The notes: generated by a model not told the origin, from the letters alone. Numbered from the stretch's first letter, positions 1 to 6,701 are shown. The stretch is DNA of 11,097 nucleotides from an uncultured Bacteroides sp. (GCA_900553815.1 USEY01000078.1:1-11097), one strand, 5' to 3'. Numbers and translations: made by a program.

Positions 1-74
1 ACGGCATCCTTTTTCATCGTCAGGGCGTTCTTCTCGTTTATCAGTTTCTGCTGGTCGTATTTTTCCTGGATTTC
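1..74. repeat. Juxtamembrane-linker homology block of the paralogs (partner 1900-1973)
   Basis: Aligned by eye at offset 1899, the block differs from 1900-1973 at one base in 74. That base changes an Asp codon (left gene) to Asn (right gene). It encodes the linker just before the membrane helix. The identity exceeds that of the 5' block, and it stops abruptly at about 75, where the sensor region begins. The block continues to the left beyond the window by an unknown length. Confidence 0.9.
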
Positions 75-1115
75 AACAATTTCTTTCGATTTGTCTAATA
101 GATAGATGGAATCCTGACATTCAATAAGTTTATTCCCATATATCGTAGCATTCTTATAATCGTTTTTCTCCTGTGACAAATCAAGTAATCGCCTATATAT
201 TCCTCTTTGAATATACATATTACCGGATGAAGTTTCTATGGCTCTTTTCAAATAAAAATAAGCAGAATCTGTTTTATTCATCAATCGATAAGCTTCTCCT
301 AATACAGAATATTGTGCACTATTGGCACAAAGATTGTGTTCTTCCTGCAAGCTCAAAAACTGTTTTGTATAATATCTTACAGAATCGAGTTCCCCTAACA
401 AACAATAAATGCCGATAAGTTCAGTTGTTGCTCCATTAGCTACCTGATAACGCTTATTACCATTTGCCATTACAATAGCTTTCTTATACAATTCTGCGGC
501 ATTTGTGAAATTACTTGATGTGCTATTGATTCTGGCTAACACTATCAAGGCAGAAGCAATATACCGAGAATCTCCTTCCCTGTCTGCATATAGATAAGAT
601 TGTTCAGCCGCTTTCAATGCATACTCACTTAAATCTTGATAAGCATACGTATCCGCTAATCCGCCATAAATCAGATAACCCAACTGATTATCGGTTGTCT
701 TCTCCACCTCCTCCGCCGCCTGAAGGAAATACGTGTGTGCCTCCTCTATTTGTTGCTGTTCCTTGCAGATAGCCCCTTTGCAATACAAAGCCAAAGCCCT
801 GCGCTGCGCATCCCCCTGTTTCAAGAAATAGTCACAGGCAATGTTTATCAGGGAATCCGACTGTTGCATATAGAGTTTGTAGCGTGCCTGCGTGGTAAAC
901 AAAGCCCATGTGGCATATTGTAGCCGGTCAGAAGGCTGAGGAACAGGCATGGATTGAAGCAGACGGAGCGCACTGTCGGGCGATGCGTACATGATGGCTT
1001 CAGCCTGTTGCAGTTCGGGCAACAGGGAAACGGCAGAAGGTTCAGCAGGATGGTTGCACGAAAGCAAAGCGAAAACGGCAACTGTCACAAGGACTATGGT
1101 ACGTACGATTCTCAT
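1..1115 (-). CDS. TPR lipoprotein-type membrane regulator, left paralog (partial, C-terminus beyond window)
   Basis: The frame is open from ATG at 1115 to the window edge, giving about 371 codons without a stop. The N-terminus is a short basic stretch, a hydrophobic segment and a lipobox ending FALLSC, so Cys20 is the likely acylated residue. Helical TPR-like repeats rich in A/Y/L follow. The visible part ends in a linker containing QQKLINEKNALTMKKDA, which in the right-hand paralog lies just before the membrane segment. The missing part is therefore probably a membrane helix, coiled coil and HTH. The start lies 21 bases after the stop of the paralog at 1137, with a purine-rich AAGAAGAAG before it, so the two are probably co-transcribed. 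The role is inferred: an envelope sensor linked to transcription. The ligand and targets cannot be read from sequence. Confidence 0.85.
   Translation of the reverse strand, partial: MRIVRTIVLVTVAVFALLSCNHPAEPSAVSLLPELQQAEAIMYASPDSALRLLQSMPVPQPSDRLQYATWALFTTQARYKLYMQQSDSLINIACDYFLKQGDAQRRALALYCKGAICKEQQQIEEAHTYFLQAAEEVEKTTDNQLGYLIYGGLADTYAYQDLSEYALKAAEQSYLYADREGDSRYIASALIVLARINSTSSNFTNAAELYKKAIVMANGNKRYQVANGATTELIGIYCLLGELDSVRYYTKQFLSLQEEHNLCANSAQYSVLGEAYRLMNKTDSAYFYLKRAIETSSGNMYIQRGIYRRLLDLSQEKNDYKNATIYGNKLIECQDSIYLLDKSKEIVEIQEKYDQQKLINEKNALTMKKDA
841..1020. repeat. 5' homology block shared by the two paralogs (partner 2731-2910)
   Basis: This stretch aligns without gaps to 2731-2910 (offset 1890). 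I count 9 differences in 180 bases, all transitions and all synonymous, so the encoded 60 residues are identical in both proteins. Weaker but clear similarity continues left to about 691 (partner 2581). Beyond that the genes diverge. Confidence 0.9.
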
Positions 1116-1136
1116 ATCTTCTTCTTTTTCGGGTGT

Positions 1137-3011
1137 TTAGAAGTTCCACAACCAAAGCTCCAAGGTAGTTCCACTGCTCCAGAACCCTGTCTGCTGGATG
1201 ATGCGCTCCTTCAAACGGAACTTGCGTTTGGAAACGGAAGCCGACTCGATGGCCAGCATGGAGGCGATGGCAGGATTGGAGAAATGAAGCTTGATGAGGC
1301 AGCACAGCTGAAGTTCGTTTTCCGTCAGCGAGGGGATAGCCGTGGCCAACCGACGGGTAAAGTGGTCGAACAGCCGGTCGATGCTCCGCTTAATGCCCGC
1401 CCACTCCTCGTCACGGATGTAGCGGGGCGATTGCTTCAGACTGCGAAGGGTCTCATCGTTCTCCAGCAGAAGGCTCGACAGGTACCATTCACGGTCGTGC
1501 AGACGAAGGTTTTCCTTGGAGAGGGCATCCAACTGAGCCAGTTCAACGGACTTCGCCTTCAGCGTAGCAGACATGCCGTCAATATCACGCTGCAAGTGGC
1601 GGTTCTCCTCCTCCAGCCGTTCGTTCTGCCGGCCGATTTCAGCCAAAGCCTTACGCTGCTCTTCCAGTTCTTCCTGCATCCCCTTGTCGGCTACCATCTG
1701 CTCCTCCAACTCCTGCATGCGCTTACGGTTCAGGCTGATGGTCTGTTCGTTTTCCTGGATGCGGATGGACTTGGAGCGGATTTCCTCTTCCGCCTCCTGT
1801 ATGCGCCGCTCCTTGCGCAGCAGTTTCTTCTGATAGGCATAGACGAGGACGGCTATCAGCAGCAAGGCCGCAGCCAGGCCTATCAGGGCGTTACGCACCA
1901 CGGCATCCTTTTTCATCGTCAGGGCGTTCTTCTCGTTTATCAGTTTCTGCTGGTTGTATTTTTCCTGGATTTCTATCAGGGCACGACTCTTGTCCGCACG
2001 ATGCAGAGAGTCAAGATACCAGGACATTTCAAAACAATGTTCGGCTGCTAAACGGTAGTCGTTCTTCTGTTTGTAGAGAAAATAAAGTTGCTGATGCACA
2101 CCCGTAATTTGTGAAATACTAATATTGCTGTCAGTCAATGCCTGCTGAAAATAGTAAATAGCAGAATCTATTTTTCCGGTATTGAAATAAATCTCACCAC
2201 ATACCAAATACCTGGCAGCTCCTTCTTTTATTCCATATTTCTGATTTTGCTCTATTGCTTTACGCATATAATAAAGTGCAGAATCGTACTTCTCCACTTG
2301 ATTATAAACAAAAGCCATTTCACTGTTTATTGCATTCAAATGCTCAGTCTCTCCCGTAAAAGATATAGCGCTCTTATAATAATTAATGGACTCGCTCGGT
2401 TTACCCAAACTATAATATATCCTTGCCTGATAAACCAGTCCGGCACGTATATAACCTCTATTATTACTTTTCCGGGCATATTCACAAGCTTTTTGTGCCG
2501 CTTTCAACGCATATTCATTTAAATCCTTGCGACCATACGTATCGGCTATTTCAATATAAATCAAATAGCCCAACCGGTAGTCGGTCGTTTTCTCCATTTC
2601 TTCCGCCGACAGAAGGAAATACTTCTGCGCCTCCTCTATTTGCTGTTGCTCCTTGCAGATGATTCCTTTGTAATACAAGGCCAATGCCCTGCGCTGCGCA
2701 TCCCCCTGCTTCATGAAATACTCGTAAGCTATGTTTATCAGAGAATCCGACTGCTGCATATAGAGTTTGTAGCGTGCCTGCGTGGTAAACAAAGCCCACG
2801 TGGCATACTGTAGCCGGTCAGAAGGCTGGGGAACAGGCATGGATTGAAGCAGGCGGAGCGCACTGTCGGGCGATGCGTACATGATGGCTTCGGCTTGTTG
2901 CAATTCGGGCAACAAGGGAGCTGACGAATCCTGCACAGGACGATTGCACGAAAGCAAGGTAAAAACAACCATCCCGACAAGAATGATATATGAGCCAAGA
3001 AACAACTTCAT
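1137..3011 (-). CDS. TPR sensor with lipobox, one membrane helix, coiled coil and C-terminal LuxR-like HTH
   Basis: A complete 624-residue protein from the ATG at 3011. An upstream in-frame ATG at 3065 is rejected: it would lie ahead of the predicted promoter and would bury the signal peptide. Visible regions are: signal peptide with lipobox LLSC (Cys22); helical TPR-like repeats about 35-340; basic linker 345-372; one hydrophobic helix about 374-392, followed by the positive QKKLLRKERR that suggests a cytoplasmic C-terminus; long Glu/Gln/Arg-rich coiled coil about 395-505; and residues 562-604, which start LTENELQLCCLIK and continue IASMLAIESASVSKRKFRLK. The last region fits the GerE/LuxR HTH pattern, though not its usual VxxHR recognition helix. 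Inference: a membrane-spanning regulator carrying a periplasmic signal to DNA. No target gene is evident in the window. Confidence 0.88.
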   Translation of the reverse strand: MKLFLGSYIILVGMVVFTLLSCNRPVQDSSAPLLPELQQAEAIMYASPDSALRLLQSMPVPQPSDRLQYATWALFTTQARYKLYMQQSDSLINIAYEYFMKQGDAQRRALALYYKGIICKEQQQIEEAQKYFLLSAEEMEKTTDYRLGYLIYIEIADTYGRKDLNEYALKAAQKACEYARKSNNRGYIRAGLVYQARIYYSLGKPSESINYYKSAISFTGETEHLNAINSEMAFVYNQVEKYDSALYYMRKAIEQNQKYGIKEGAARYLVCGEIYFNTGKIDSAIYYFQQALTDSNISISQITGVHQQLYFLYKQKNDYRLAAEHCFEMSWYLDSLHRADKSRALIEIQEKYNQQKLINEKNALTMKKDAVVRNALIGLAAALLLIAVLVYAYQKKLLRKERRIQEAEEEIRSKSIRIQENEQTISLNRKRMQELEEQMVADKGMQEELEEQRKALAEIGRQNERLEEENRHLQRDIDGMSATLKAKSVELAQLDALSKENLRLHDREWYLSSLLLENDETLRSLKQSPRYIRDEEWAGIKRSIDRLFDHFTRRLATAIPSLTENELQLCCLIKLHFSNPAIASMLAIESASVSKRKFRLKERIIQQTGFWSSGTTLELWLWNF

Positions 3012-3040
3012 TATGAAAGAAAATACAAGAATTTTGCCTA

Positions 3041-3048
3041 CAAAAATA
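3041..3048 (-). promoter_or_regulatory. Candidate -7 element of the TPR regulator pair
   Basis: On the minus strand this reads TATTTTTG, an exact fit to the Bacteroides -7 consensus TAnnTTTG. It lies 29 bases before the ATG at 3011, leaving a leader of roughly 24 bases. I see no good TTTG at the -33 spacing, so promoter strength may depend on an activator. Confidence 0.5.
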
Positions 3049-3083
3049 AGAAAATATAATGACAATGCGTATCTGAAGTAATA

Positions 3084-3106
3084 AATTCATGTACGACACA
3101 TGAATT
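3084..3106. promoter_or_regulatory. Perfect palindrome upstream of the regulator promoter (possible operator)
   Basis: Two 9-base arms, AATTCATGT and ACATGAATT, are separated by 5 bases. The dyad lies about 35 bases upstream of the -7 element, a usual place for a dimeric activator to bind. No poly-T tract follows, so a terminator is less likely. The protein that would bind here is unknown. Autoregulation by the HTH regulator encoded just downstream is one possibility. Confidence 0.45.
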
Positions 3107-3128
3107 ACGGCACATACATTCCTCATAC

Positions 3129-3392
3129 AAAAGCAGTGGACTGCCAACGAAGAAGTAGTCTACTGCCAGCATGATAGCAGTGGACTACCCGCGCGATAGC
3201 AGTTAAGACTTAGCGCGGTAGCAGTTAACTCCTACCATCCACATTTACGGCTGCGTCGGCTCACACTTGCGGCTGCATCGGCTTACACATACGGCTGCAT
3301 CAACTCTCACTGCCGTATCTGTTTTCGCCAAGTCCCTCTTTAGCCTGCTAAAGTCCATAGTTAGCCATCCCAAATCCCTCTTTACACCTCCA
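3129..3392. repeat. 22-bp phased degenerate tandem array, about 12 units in three families
   Basis: Cut every 22 bases from 3129, the sequence falls into related units with no phase slip. Units 1-5 (3129-3238) share a core like TAGCAGTTAAGAC or AGCAGTGGACT. Units 6-8 (3239-3304) share ACGGCTGCATCGGC. Unit 9 (3305-3326) is poorly matched. Units 10-12 (3327-3392) share AAGTCCCTCTTTAGCC. A 22-base period is not a multiple of three and no credible reading frame runs through it, so it is non-coding. From 3393 to 3586 I see no gene or further clear repeat. Confidence 0.8.
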
Positions 3393-3586
3393 TTCTTATT
3401 GTATAGTCAGGTGAGAACTAACTGTCAACACCCGTATTAGCCTATTCTCCGAATGAAGTTTCACGCCTTCACCGTTCTTTTAAACCGCTGCTTTATAAGC
3501 ATATATGGTGAAAGATTCACATCAGCTTACATTCACAGCCCGTTTTCCAATCCTTCATGTGTGTTGTATTTCCACCCGACTGTTCC

Positions 3587-3605
3587 TCCCGCACCTGATG
3601 CGGGA
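3587..3605. repeat. Hairpin attached to the first MITE-like element
   Basis: TCCCGCA and TGCGGGA form a perfect 7-bp stem around a 5-base loop. It ends two bases before the left terminal inverted repeat at 3608. The same hairpin lies at the same distance from the second element. Confidence 0.75.
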
Positions 3606-3607
3606 TC

Positions 3608-3777
3608 TTAGTAGAGACGTGGCGTGCCGCATCTCCCTCCCAAGAAGCAACATAAGCAGCTGATAAATAAACGAATACAGTGAAAGGAAGGAGACAAGAG
3701 AGTCTAGAACAAGGTATGACTGCAAAGAGGGGAATGGCCTGCGAACGGGGAGACGCGGCACGCCACGTCTCTACTAA
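3608..3777. mobile_element. MITE-like element, copy 1 (about 170 bp)
   Basis: The left end (3608-3637) and the reverse complement of the right end (3748-3777) match at 29 of 30 bases; both begin TTAGTAGAGACGTGGCGTGC. The interior holds no convincing gene and no transposase, so it would be non-autonomous and mobilised in trans, if it is mobile at all. The short frame across it on the minus strand resembles the one in copy 2 only because the DNA is repeated. No clear target-site duplication is visible. From 3778 to 3937 I see no gene. Confidence 0.75.
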
Positions 3778-3937
3778 CATTACATAGCCGACCACACGCA
3801 CCTTCATCCCTATCCTTCACCACAAACCATTCATTATCAGTCTGAAATCGTGAAACTTCACCCAGCGGACTCCCCTCCTTCCGTAAAGCATATTCCGCCC
3901 TTACACATCCATCATTACACTTCCAGCCGGACGGTCA

Positions 3938-3956
3938 TCCCGCACTTGATGCGGGA
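3938..3956. repeat. Hairpin attached to the second MITE-like element
   Basis: The same 7-bp stem TCCCGCA/TGCGGGA as in copy 1, with one loop base changed (CTTGA instead of CCTGA). It lies two bases before the left terminal repeat of copy 2. Similarity between the copies includes this hairpin, but I find none beyond the right ends. Confidence 0.75.
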
Positions 3957-3958
3957 TC

Positions 3959-4130
3959 TTAGTAGAGACATGGCGTGCCGCATCTTCCTCCCAAGAATCG
4001 ACATAATCAGCTGATAAATAAACGAATATGGTGAAAGAAAGGAGACAAGAGAGGTATAGAACAAGGTATGACTGCCAAGGAGAGAAATACACTGCGGACA
4101 GGGAGACGCTGCACGCCACGTCTCTACTGA
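3959..4130. mobile_element. MITE-like element, copy 2 (about 170 bp)
   Basis: Same orientation and organisation as copy 1, 351 bases downstream, and about 85% identical by eye. The terminal repeats (3961-3988 against 4101-4128) match at 24 of 28 bases, so they have decayed more than those of copy 1. The right end lies about 46 bases before the -33 element of mazG. Confidence 0.72.
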
Positions 4131-4176
4131 AAAAGGATGCGGCTCGGCATAGTCAACCTTGAAAACTGCGTTTTCG

Positions 4177-4208
4177 CTTGCCTCTGCTCTCGCCTTTCAC
4201 TATTTTTG
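4177..4208 (+). promoter_or_regulatory. mazG promoter, Bacteroides type
   Basis: CTTG at 4177-4180, a 20-base spacer and TATTTTTG at 4201-4208 match the Bacteroides pattern TTTG-N19-21-TAnnTTTG well. Transcription would begin near 4215, about 25 bases before the ATG at 4240. This rules against the longer start at 4159. Confidence 0.7.
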
Positions 4209-4239
4209 CACACAAGAAAAACAAACTAACAGAACAACA

Positions 4240-5031
4240 ATGAAACATACACGCCAGGAACAGATGGAAGCCTTCGGACGCTTCCTTGACATACTCGACG
4301 AACTGCGCGAGAAATGCCCTTGGGACCGCAAACAGACGAATGAGAGTCTGCGTCCCAACACAATAGAAGAAACGTATGAACTGTGTGACGCCCTAATGCG
4401 CAACGATAAAGATGACATCTGCAAGGAGCTGGGCGACGTGCTACTGCACGTGGCTTTCTATGCTAAGATTGGCTCGGAAACCGGTGACTTCGACATCAAA
4501 GACGTGTGCGACCGGCTGTGCGAAAAGCTTATCTTCCGCCACCCGCACGTGTTTGGCGACGTAAAGGCAGAAACAGCCGGACAGGTTGTACAGAACTGGG
4601 AAGAACTGAAACTGAAGGAGAAAGGCGGCAACAAGACTGTATTGAGCGGCGTGCCTGCTGCCCTACCCTCGCTCATCAAAGCTTACCGCATACAGGACAA
4701 GGCGCGCAACGTAGGCTTCGACTGGGAAGAACGTGAACAGGTGTGGGACAAGGTGAAGGAGGAAATACAGGAATTCCAACAGGAAGTGGCACAGATGGAC
4801 AAAGAAAAAGCGGAAGCTGAATTTGGCGACGTGCTCTTCAGCCTGATAAATGCCGCACGACTCTACAAAATCAACCCGGACAACGCGCTGGAACATACAA
4901 ACCAGAAGTTCATTCGCCGCTTCAACTACGTGGAGGCCCACAGCATCAAAGAGGGAAAGAACCTGCACGACATGAGCCTCGAAGAAATGGATAAGCTGTG
5001 GAACGAGGCAAAGGCGCAGGAGAAGGCTTAA
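4240..5031 (+). CDS. mazG: MazG nucleoside triphosphate pyrophosphohydrolase
   Basis: MazG hydrolyses (d)NTPs to NMP and pyrophosphate in the cytoplasm. It is thought to clean non-canonical nucleotides from the pool and, in E. coli, to lower ppGpp. With the start at 4240 the protein has 263 residues, the length of the E. coli enzyme. The N-terminal MazG domain shows CPWD (26-29), the metal-binding IEETYE (42-47), KELGDVLLH (62-70) and HPHVFG (101-106). The second domain, which carries the activity in E. coli, shows VGFDW (158-162), EEIQEF (174-179), EAEFGDVLF (192-200) and NQKFIRRF (221-228). Both metal-binding helix pairs appear intact. The 27 extra in-frame codons from 4159 overlap the promoter and are excluded. 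It is a single gene, convergent with queA. Confidence 0.95.
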   Translation: MKHTRQEQMEAFGRFLDILDELREKCPWDRKQTNESLRPNTIEETYELCDALMRNDKDDICKELGDVLLHVAFYAKIGSETGDFDIKDVCDRLCEKLIFRHPHVFGDVKAETAGQVVQNWEELKLKEKGGNKTVLSGVPAALPSLIKAYRIQDKARNVGFDWEEREQVWDKVKEEIQEFQQEVAQMDKEKAEAEFGDVLFSLINAARLYKINPDNALEHTNQKFIRRFNYVEAHSIKEGKNLHDMSLEEMDKLWNEAKAQEKA

Positions 5032-5033
5032 AT

Positions 5034-5207
5034 AGTGGTGAGTGATGAGTGGTAAATGGTTAATACTTTCATTAGGAATTAAAAGGAGTTAGTAGGAGTT
5101 ATCGCCCTAAAAGGGCTCGGAAGTTAAAAGAGCGGCTTACCACTCATCACTTACCATCCATCACTTATCACTCACCACTTATTACTCACCACTCATCACT
5201 CACCACT
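5034..5207. repeat. Long inverted repeat between mazG and queA
   Basis: The arm at 5034-5055, directly after the mazG stop, pairs with 5186-5207, just before the queA stop, at 21 of 22 positions. The loop is about 130 bases. Either transcript reading through would form a long stem, but no T-run follows, so it is not a classical terminator. Confidence 0.7.
5104..5116. other. Small hairpin in the mazG-queA gap
   Basis: GCCCT and AGGGC pair around a 3-base loop. It is a weak terminator candidate for mazG, because no T-tract follows on either strand. Confidence 0.3.
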
Positions 5208-5209
5208 AA
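5140..5209. repeat. 14-bp tandem repeat, five units
   Basis: Five consecutive 14-base units share a pattern close to TCACTCACCACTTA, without phase slips. The region at 5034-5055 is an inverted copy of the same motif. The repeat runs up to the last bases before the queA stop codon and has no plausible coding role. Confidence 0.75.
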
Positions 5210-5212
5210 TTT

Positions 5213-6436
5213 TCAGGGAATGAGCAGCGAAGAGTCGCCATAGCTCAGGAAACGGAAATCGTGGGCCAAAGCATAGTCATAAATCTTTCGCCAGTCGCCG
5301 TGCACAAAGGCGGAAACGAGCAACAACAGTGTGCTTTGCGGCTGGTGGAAATTGGTCACCATGGCTTTTACGATGTGATAATCATAGCCGGGGGCGATGA
5401 TTATCTGGGTGCTAGTGTGCAAGGCTTCCATGCCATGACGGTCCAGGTAGTCGAGCACAGCCTGAAGAGCGTCTACTGAAGAGACGGGCACAGCGGGTTG
5501 TGACTCGTAAGGTTGCCACTGACTGACGTGCAGGGCATCGTCGGAGCCATCGGGATGAGCCAGCAGGCTGACGCCAATATGATACAGGCTTTCCAGGGTA
5601 CGCACGGACGTGGTACCTACGGCAATGGCTTGCCCACCATGTTCGATGAGCTGCTGAAGGAGCGAGCGCGACACGGAAATGTACTCGGTATGCATCTCAT
5701 GGCCGGCGATTTCTTCACTCTTCACCGGTTTGAAGGTACCGGCACCCACGTGCAGGGTCAGTTCGGCAAGGTCAACACCCTTCTGCCGCAGTGAATCAAG
5801 CACGCGCGGCGTGAAGTGCAGGCCTGCAGTGGGAGCTGCTACGGAACCTTTTATCTTGGAGTAGACCGTCTGATAAGTCTCTTTGTCACTCTCCTGGGTT
5901 TTGCGGTTGAGGTAAGGAGGAATAGGCAGTTCGCCAAAAGACTCCAGTATGTCGGCAAAAGTAATGGCCGGATTGTTCCAGCGGAAGTCCACCCAATGAC
6001 TGGTGCCCCGGCATTCGCCACGCTCGGCAGTGAGGACAACAGGTTGCCCCTTTACGGTCATTTCGCGACGCAAGATACCTTCTTTCCACTTCTTCAGATT
6101 GCCTATCATGCAGAGCCAGGCCGCATGTCCGGTCTGCTGGAAGTTGAGCGCATAATCATTCGGTTCAATCGGTTCCAGACAGAATACTTCGATGAGGGCG
6201 CCGGTCTCCTTGCGGAAATGAAGCCGTGCCTGTATGACCTTGGTATTGTTGAATACCATCAGGCTGCCCTGTGGCAGATAGTTGGGTAAGGAAGTAAAAA
6301 CATCTTCCGACACCTGACCGTGGGAATAGACCAACAGCTTGGACTGGTCGCGAACCGGCAAGGGAAACTTGGCTATGCGCTCGTCGGGCAACGGATAATT
6401 GAATTCACTGATATGAATATGCTTGGGATCTTCCAT
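5213..6436 (-). CDS. queA: S-adenosylmethionine:tRNA ribosyltransferase-isomerase (QueA family)
   Basis: QueA transfers and rearranges the ribosyl group of S-adenosylmethionine onto preQ1 at tRNA position 34, giving epoxyqueuosine. The 407-residue protein shows the family landmarks in order: VFNNTKVIQARL (61-72), PIPPYLNR (171-178), VAAPTAGLHF (199-208), LHVGAGTFKPV (228-238), HEMHTEY (246-252), GTTSVRTLES (274-283), TNFHQPQSTLLLLVSAF (361-377) and FLSYGDSSLL (396-405). It is longer than the 356-residue E. coli enzyme, mainly through about 40 extra residues at 285-340, just after GTTSVRTLES. Bacteroides may carry a second, shorter QueA elsewhere, so the exact role of this copy is less certain than its family. 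It has its own promoter and is separated from recQ by a terminator. Confidence 0.92.
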   Translation of the reverse strand: MEDPKHIHISEFNYPLPDERIAKFPLPVRDQSKLLVYSHGQVSEDVFTSLPNYLPQGSLMVFNNTKVIQARLHFRKETGALIEVFCLEPIEPNDYALNFQQTGHAAWLCMIGNLKKWKEGILRREMTVKGQPVVLTAERGECRGTSHWVDFRWNNPAITFADILESFGELPIPPYLNRKTQESDKETYQTVYSKIKGSVAAPTAGLHFTPRVLDSLRQKGVDLAELTLHVGAGTFKPVKSEEIAGHEMHTEYISVSRSLLQQLIEHGGQAIAVGTTSVRTLESLYHIGVSLLAHPDGSDDALHVSQWQPYESQPAVPVSSVDALQAVLDYLDRHGMEALHTSTQIIIAPGYDYHIVKAMVTNFHQPQSTLLLLVSAFVHGDWRKIYDYALAHDFRFLSYGDSSLLIP

Positions 6437-6540
6437 CGTTAAATGCAGTTTGAATTTAGTATCTAAGTTTCGCAGATAAATTTCCTAAGTGTTGCAGGCA
6501 GCAGGACTTGAATAACATACACACCTGCGCCAAGTGGCGG

Positions 6541-6573
6541 CAAAGTTACGGATAAAACCGGCAAAGTGGCAGA
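6541..6573 (-). promoter_or_regulatory. Candidate queA promoter
   Basis: On the minus strand TAACTTTG (6548-6541) fits the -7 consensus TAnnTTTG exactly. The best -33 partner is TCTG at 6573-6570 with a 21-base spacer; the TTTG at 6577-6574 would be 25 bases away. The leader would be about 100 bases. The promoter starts directly after the T-rich tail of the recQ terminator. Confidence 0.5.
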
Positions 6574-6633
6574 CAAACAAAAGAAAAGTGGCATGACCGA
6601 ACGTTGTTTGCTTCGTTCCATAGCCATGCCACT
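6574..6633 (-). terminator. Rho-independent terminator of recQ
   Basis: On the minus strand AGTGGCATG pairs with CATGCCACT over 9 bp, and an inner GAACG/CGTTC stem extends the fold. The T-rich tail TTTTCTTTTGTTTG follows at once. The hairpin begins about 69 bases after the recQ stop codon. Confidence 0.75.
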
Positions 6634-6701
6634 CTCCTAAAGTTATGAACAGGCCTTTCAGAATTAAGCCTCAGCAGGCTCATGCTAAAAGGCTTATAGT
6701 C

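Noticed and set aside
954..2051. Plus-strand open frame of 365 codons
   Set aside because: It is antisense to both TPR genes and crosses their boundary. Its composition is that of a reverse-frame shadow, and it has no recognisable domain or promoter.
3012..3065. 18-codon N-terminal extension of the TPR regulator
   Set aside because: It would place the start upstream of the -7 element and put a second hydrophobic stretch before a complete lipoprotein signal peptide.
3129..3392. CRISPR array
   Set aside because: The 22-base units are contiguous and degenerate, with no constant repeat separated by unique spacers and no cas genes nearby.
3517..4119. Two similar small minus-strand frames (96 and 72 codons) with hydrophobic products sharing KIPHQVR
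   Set aside because: They resemble each other because they run through the two MITE-like copies and their hairpins. Their ends come from the terminal repeats, and no start signal is visible.
4159..4239. 27-codon N-terminal extension of mazG from the upstream ATG
   Set aside because: It overlaps the predicted promoter. The start at 4240 gives the usual MazG length of 263 residues.
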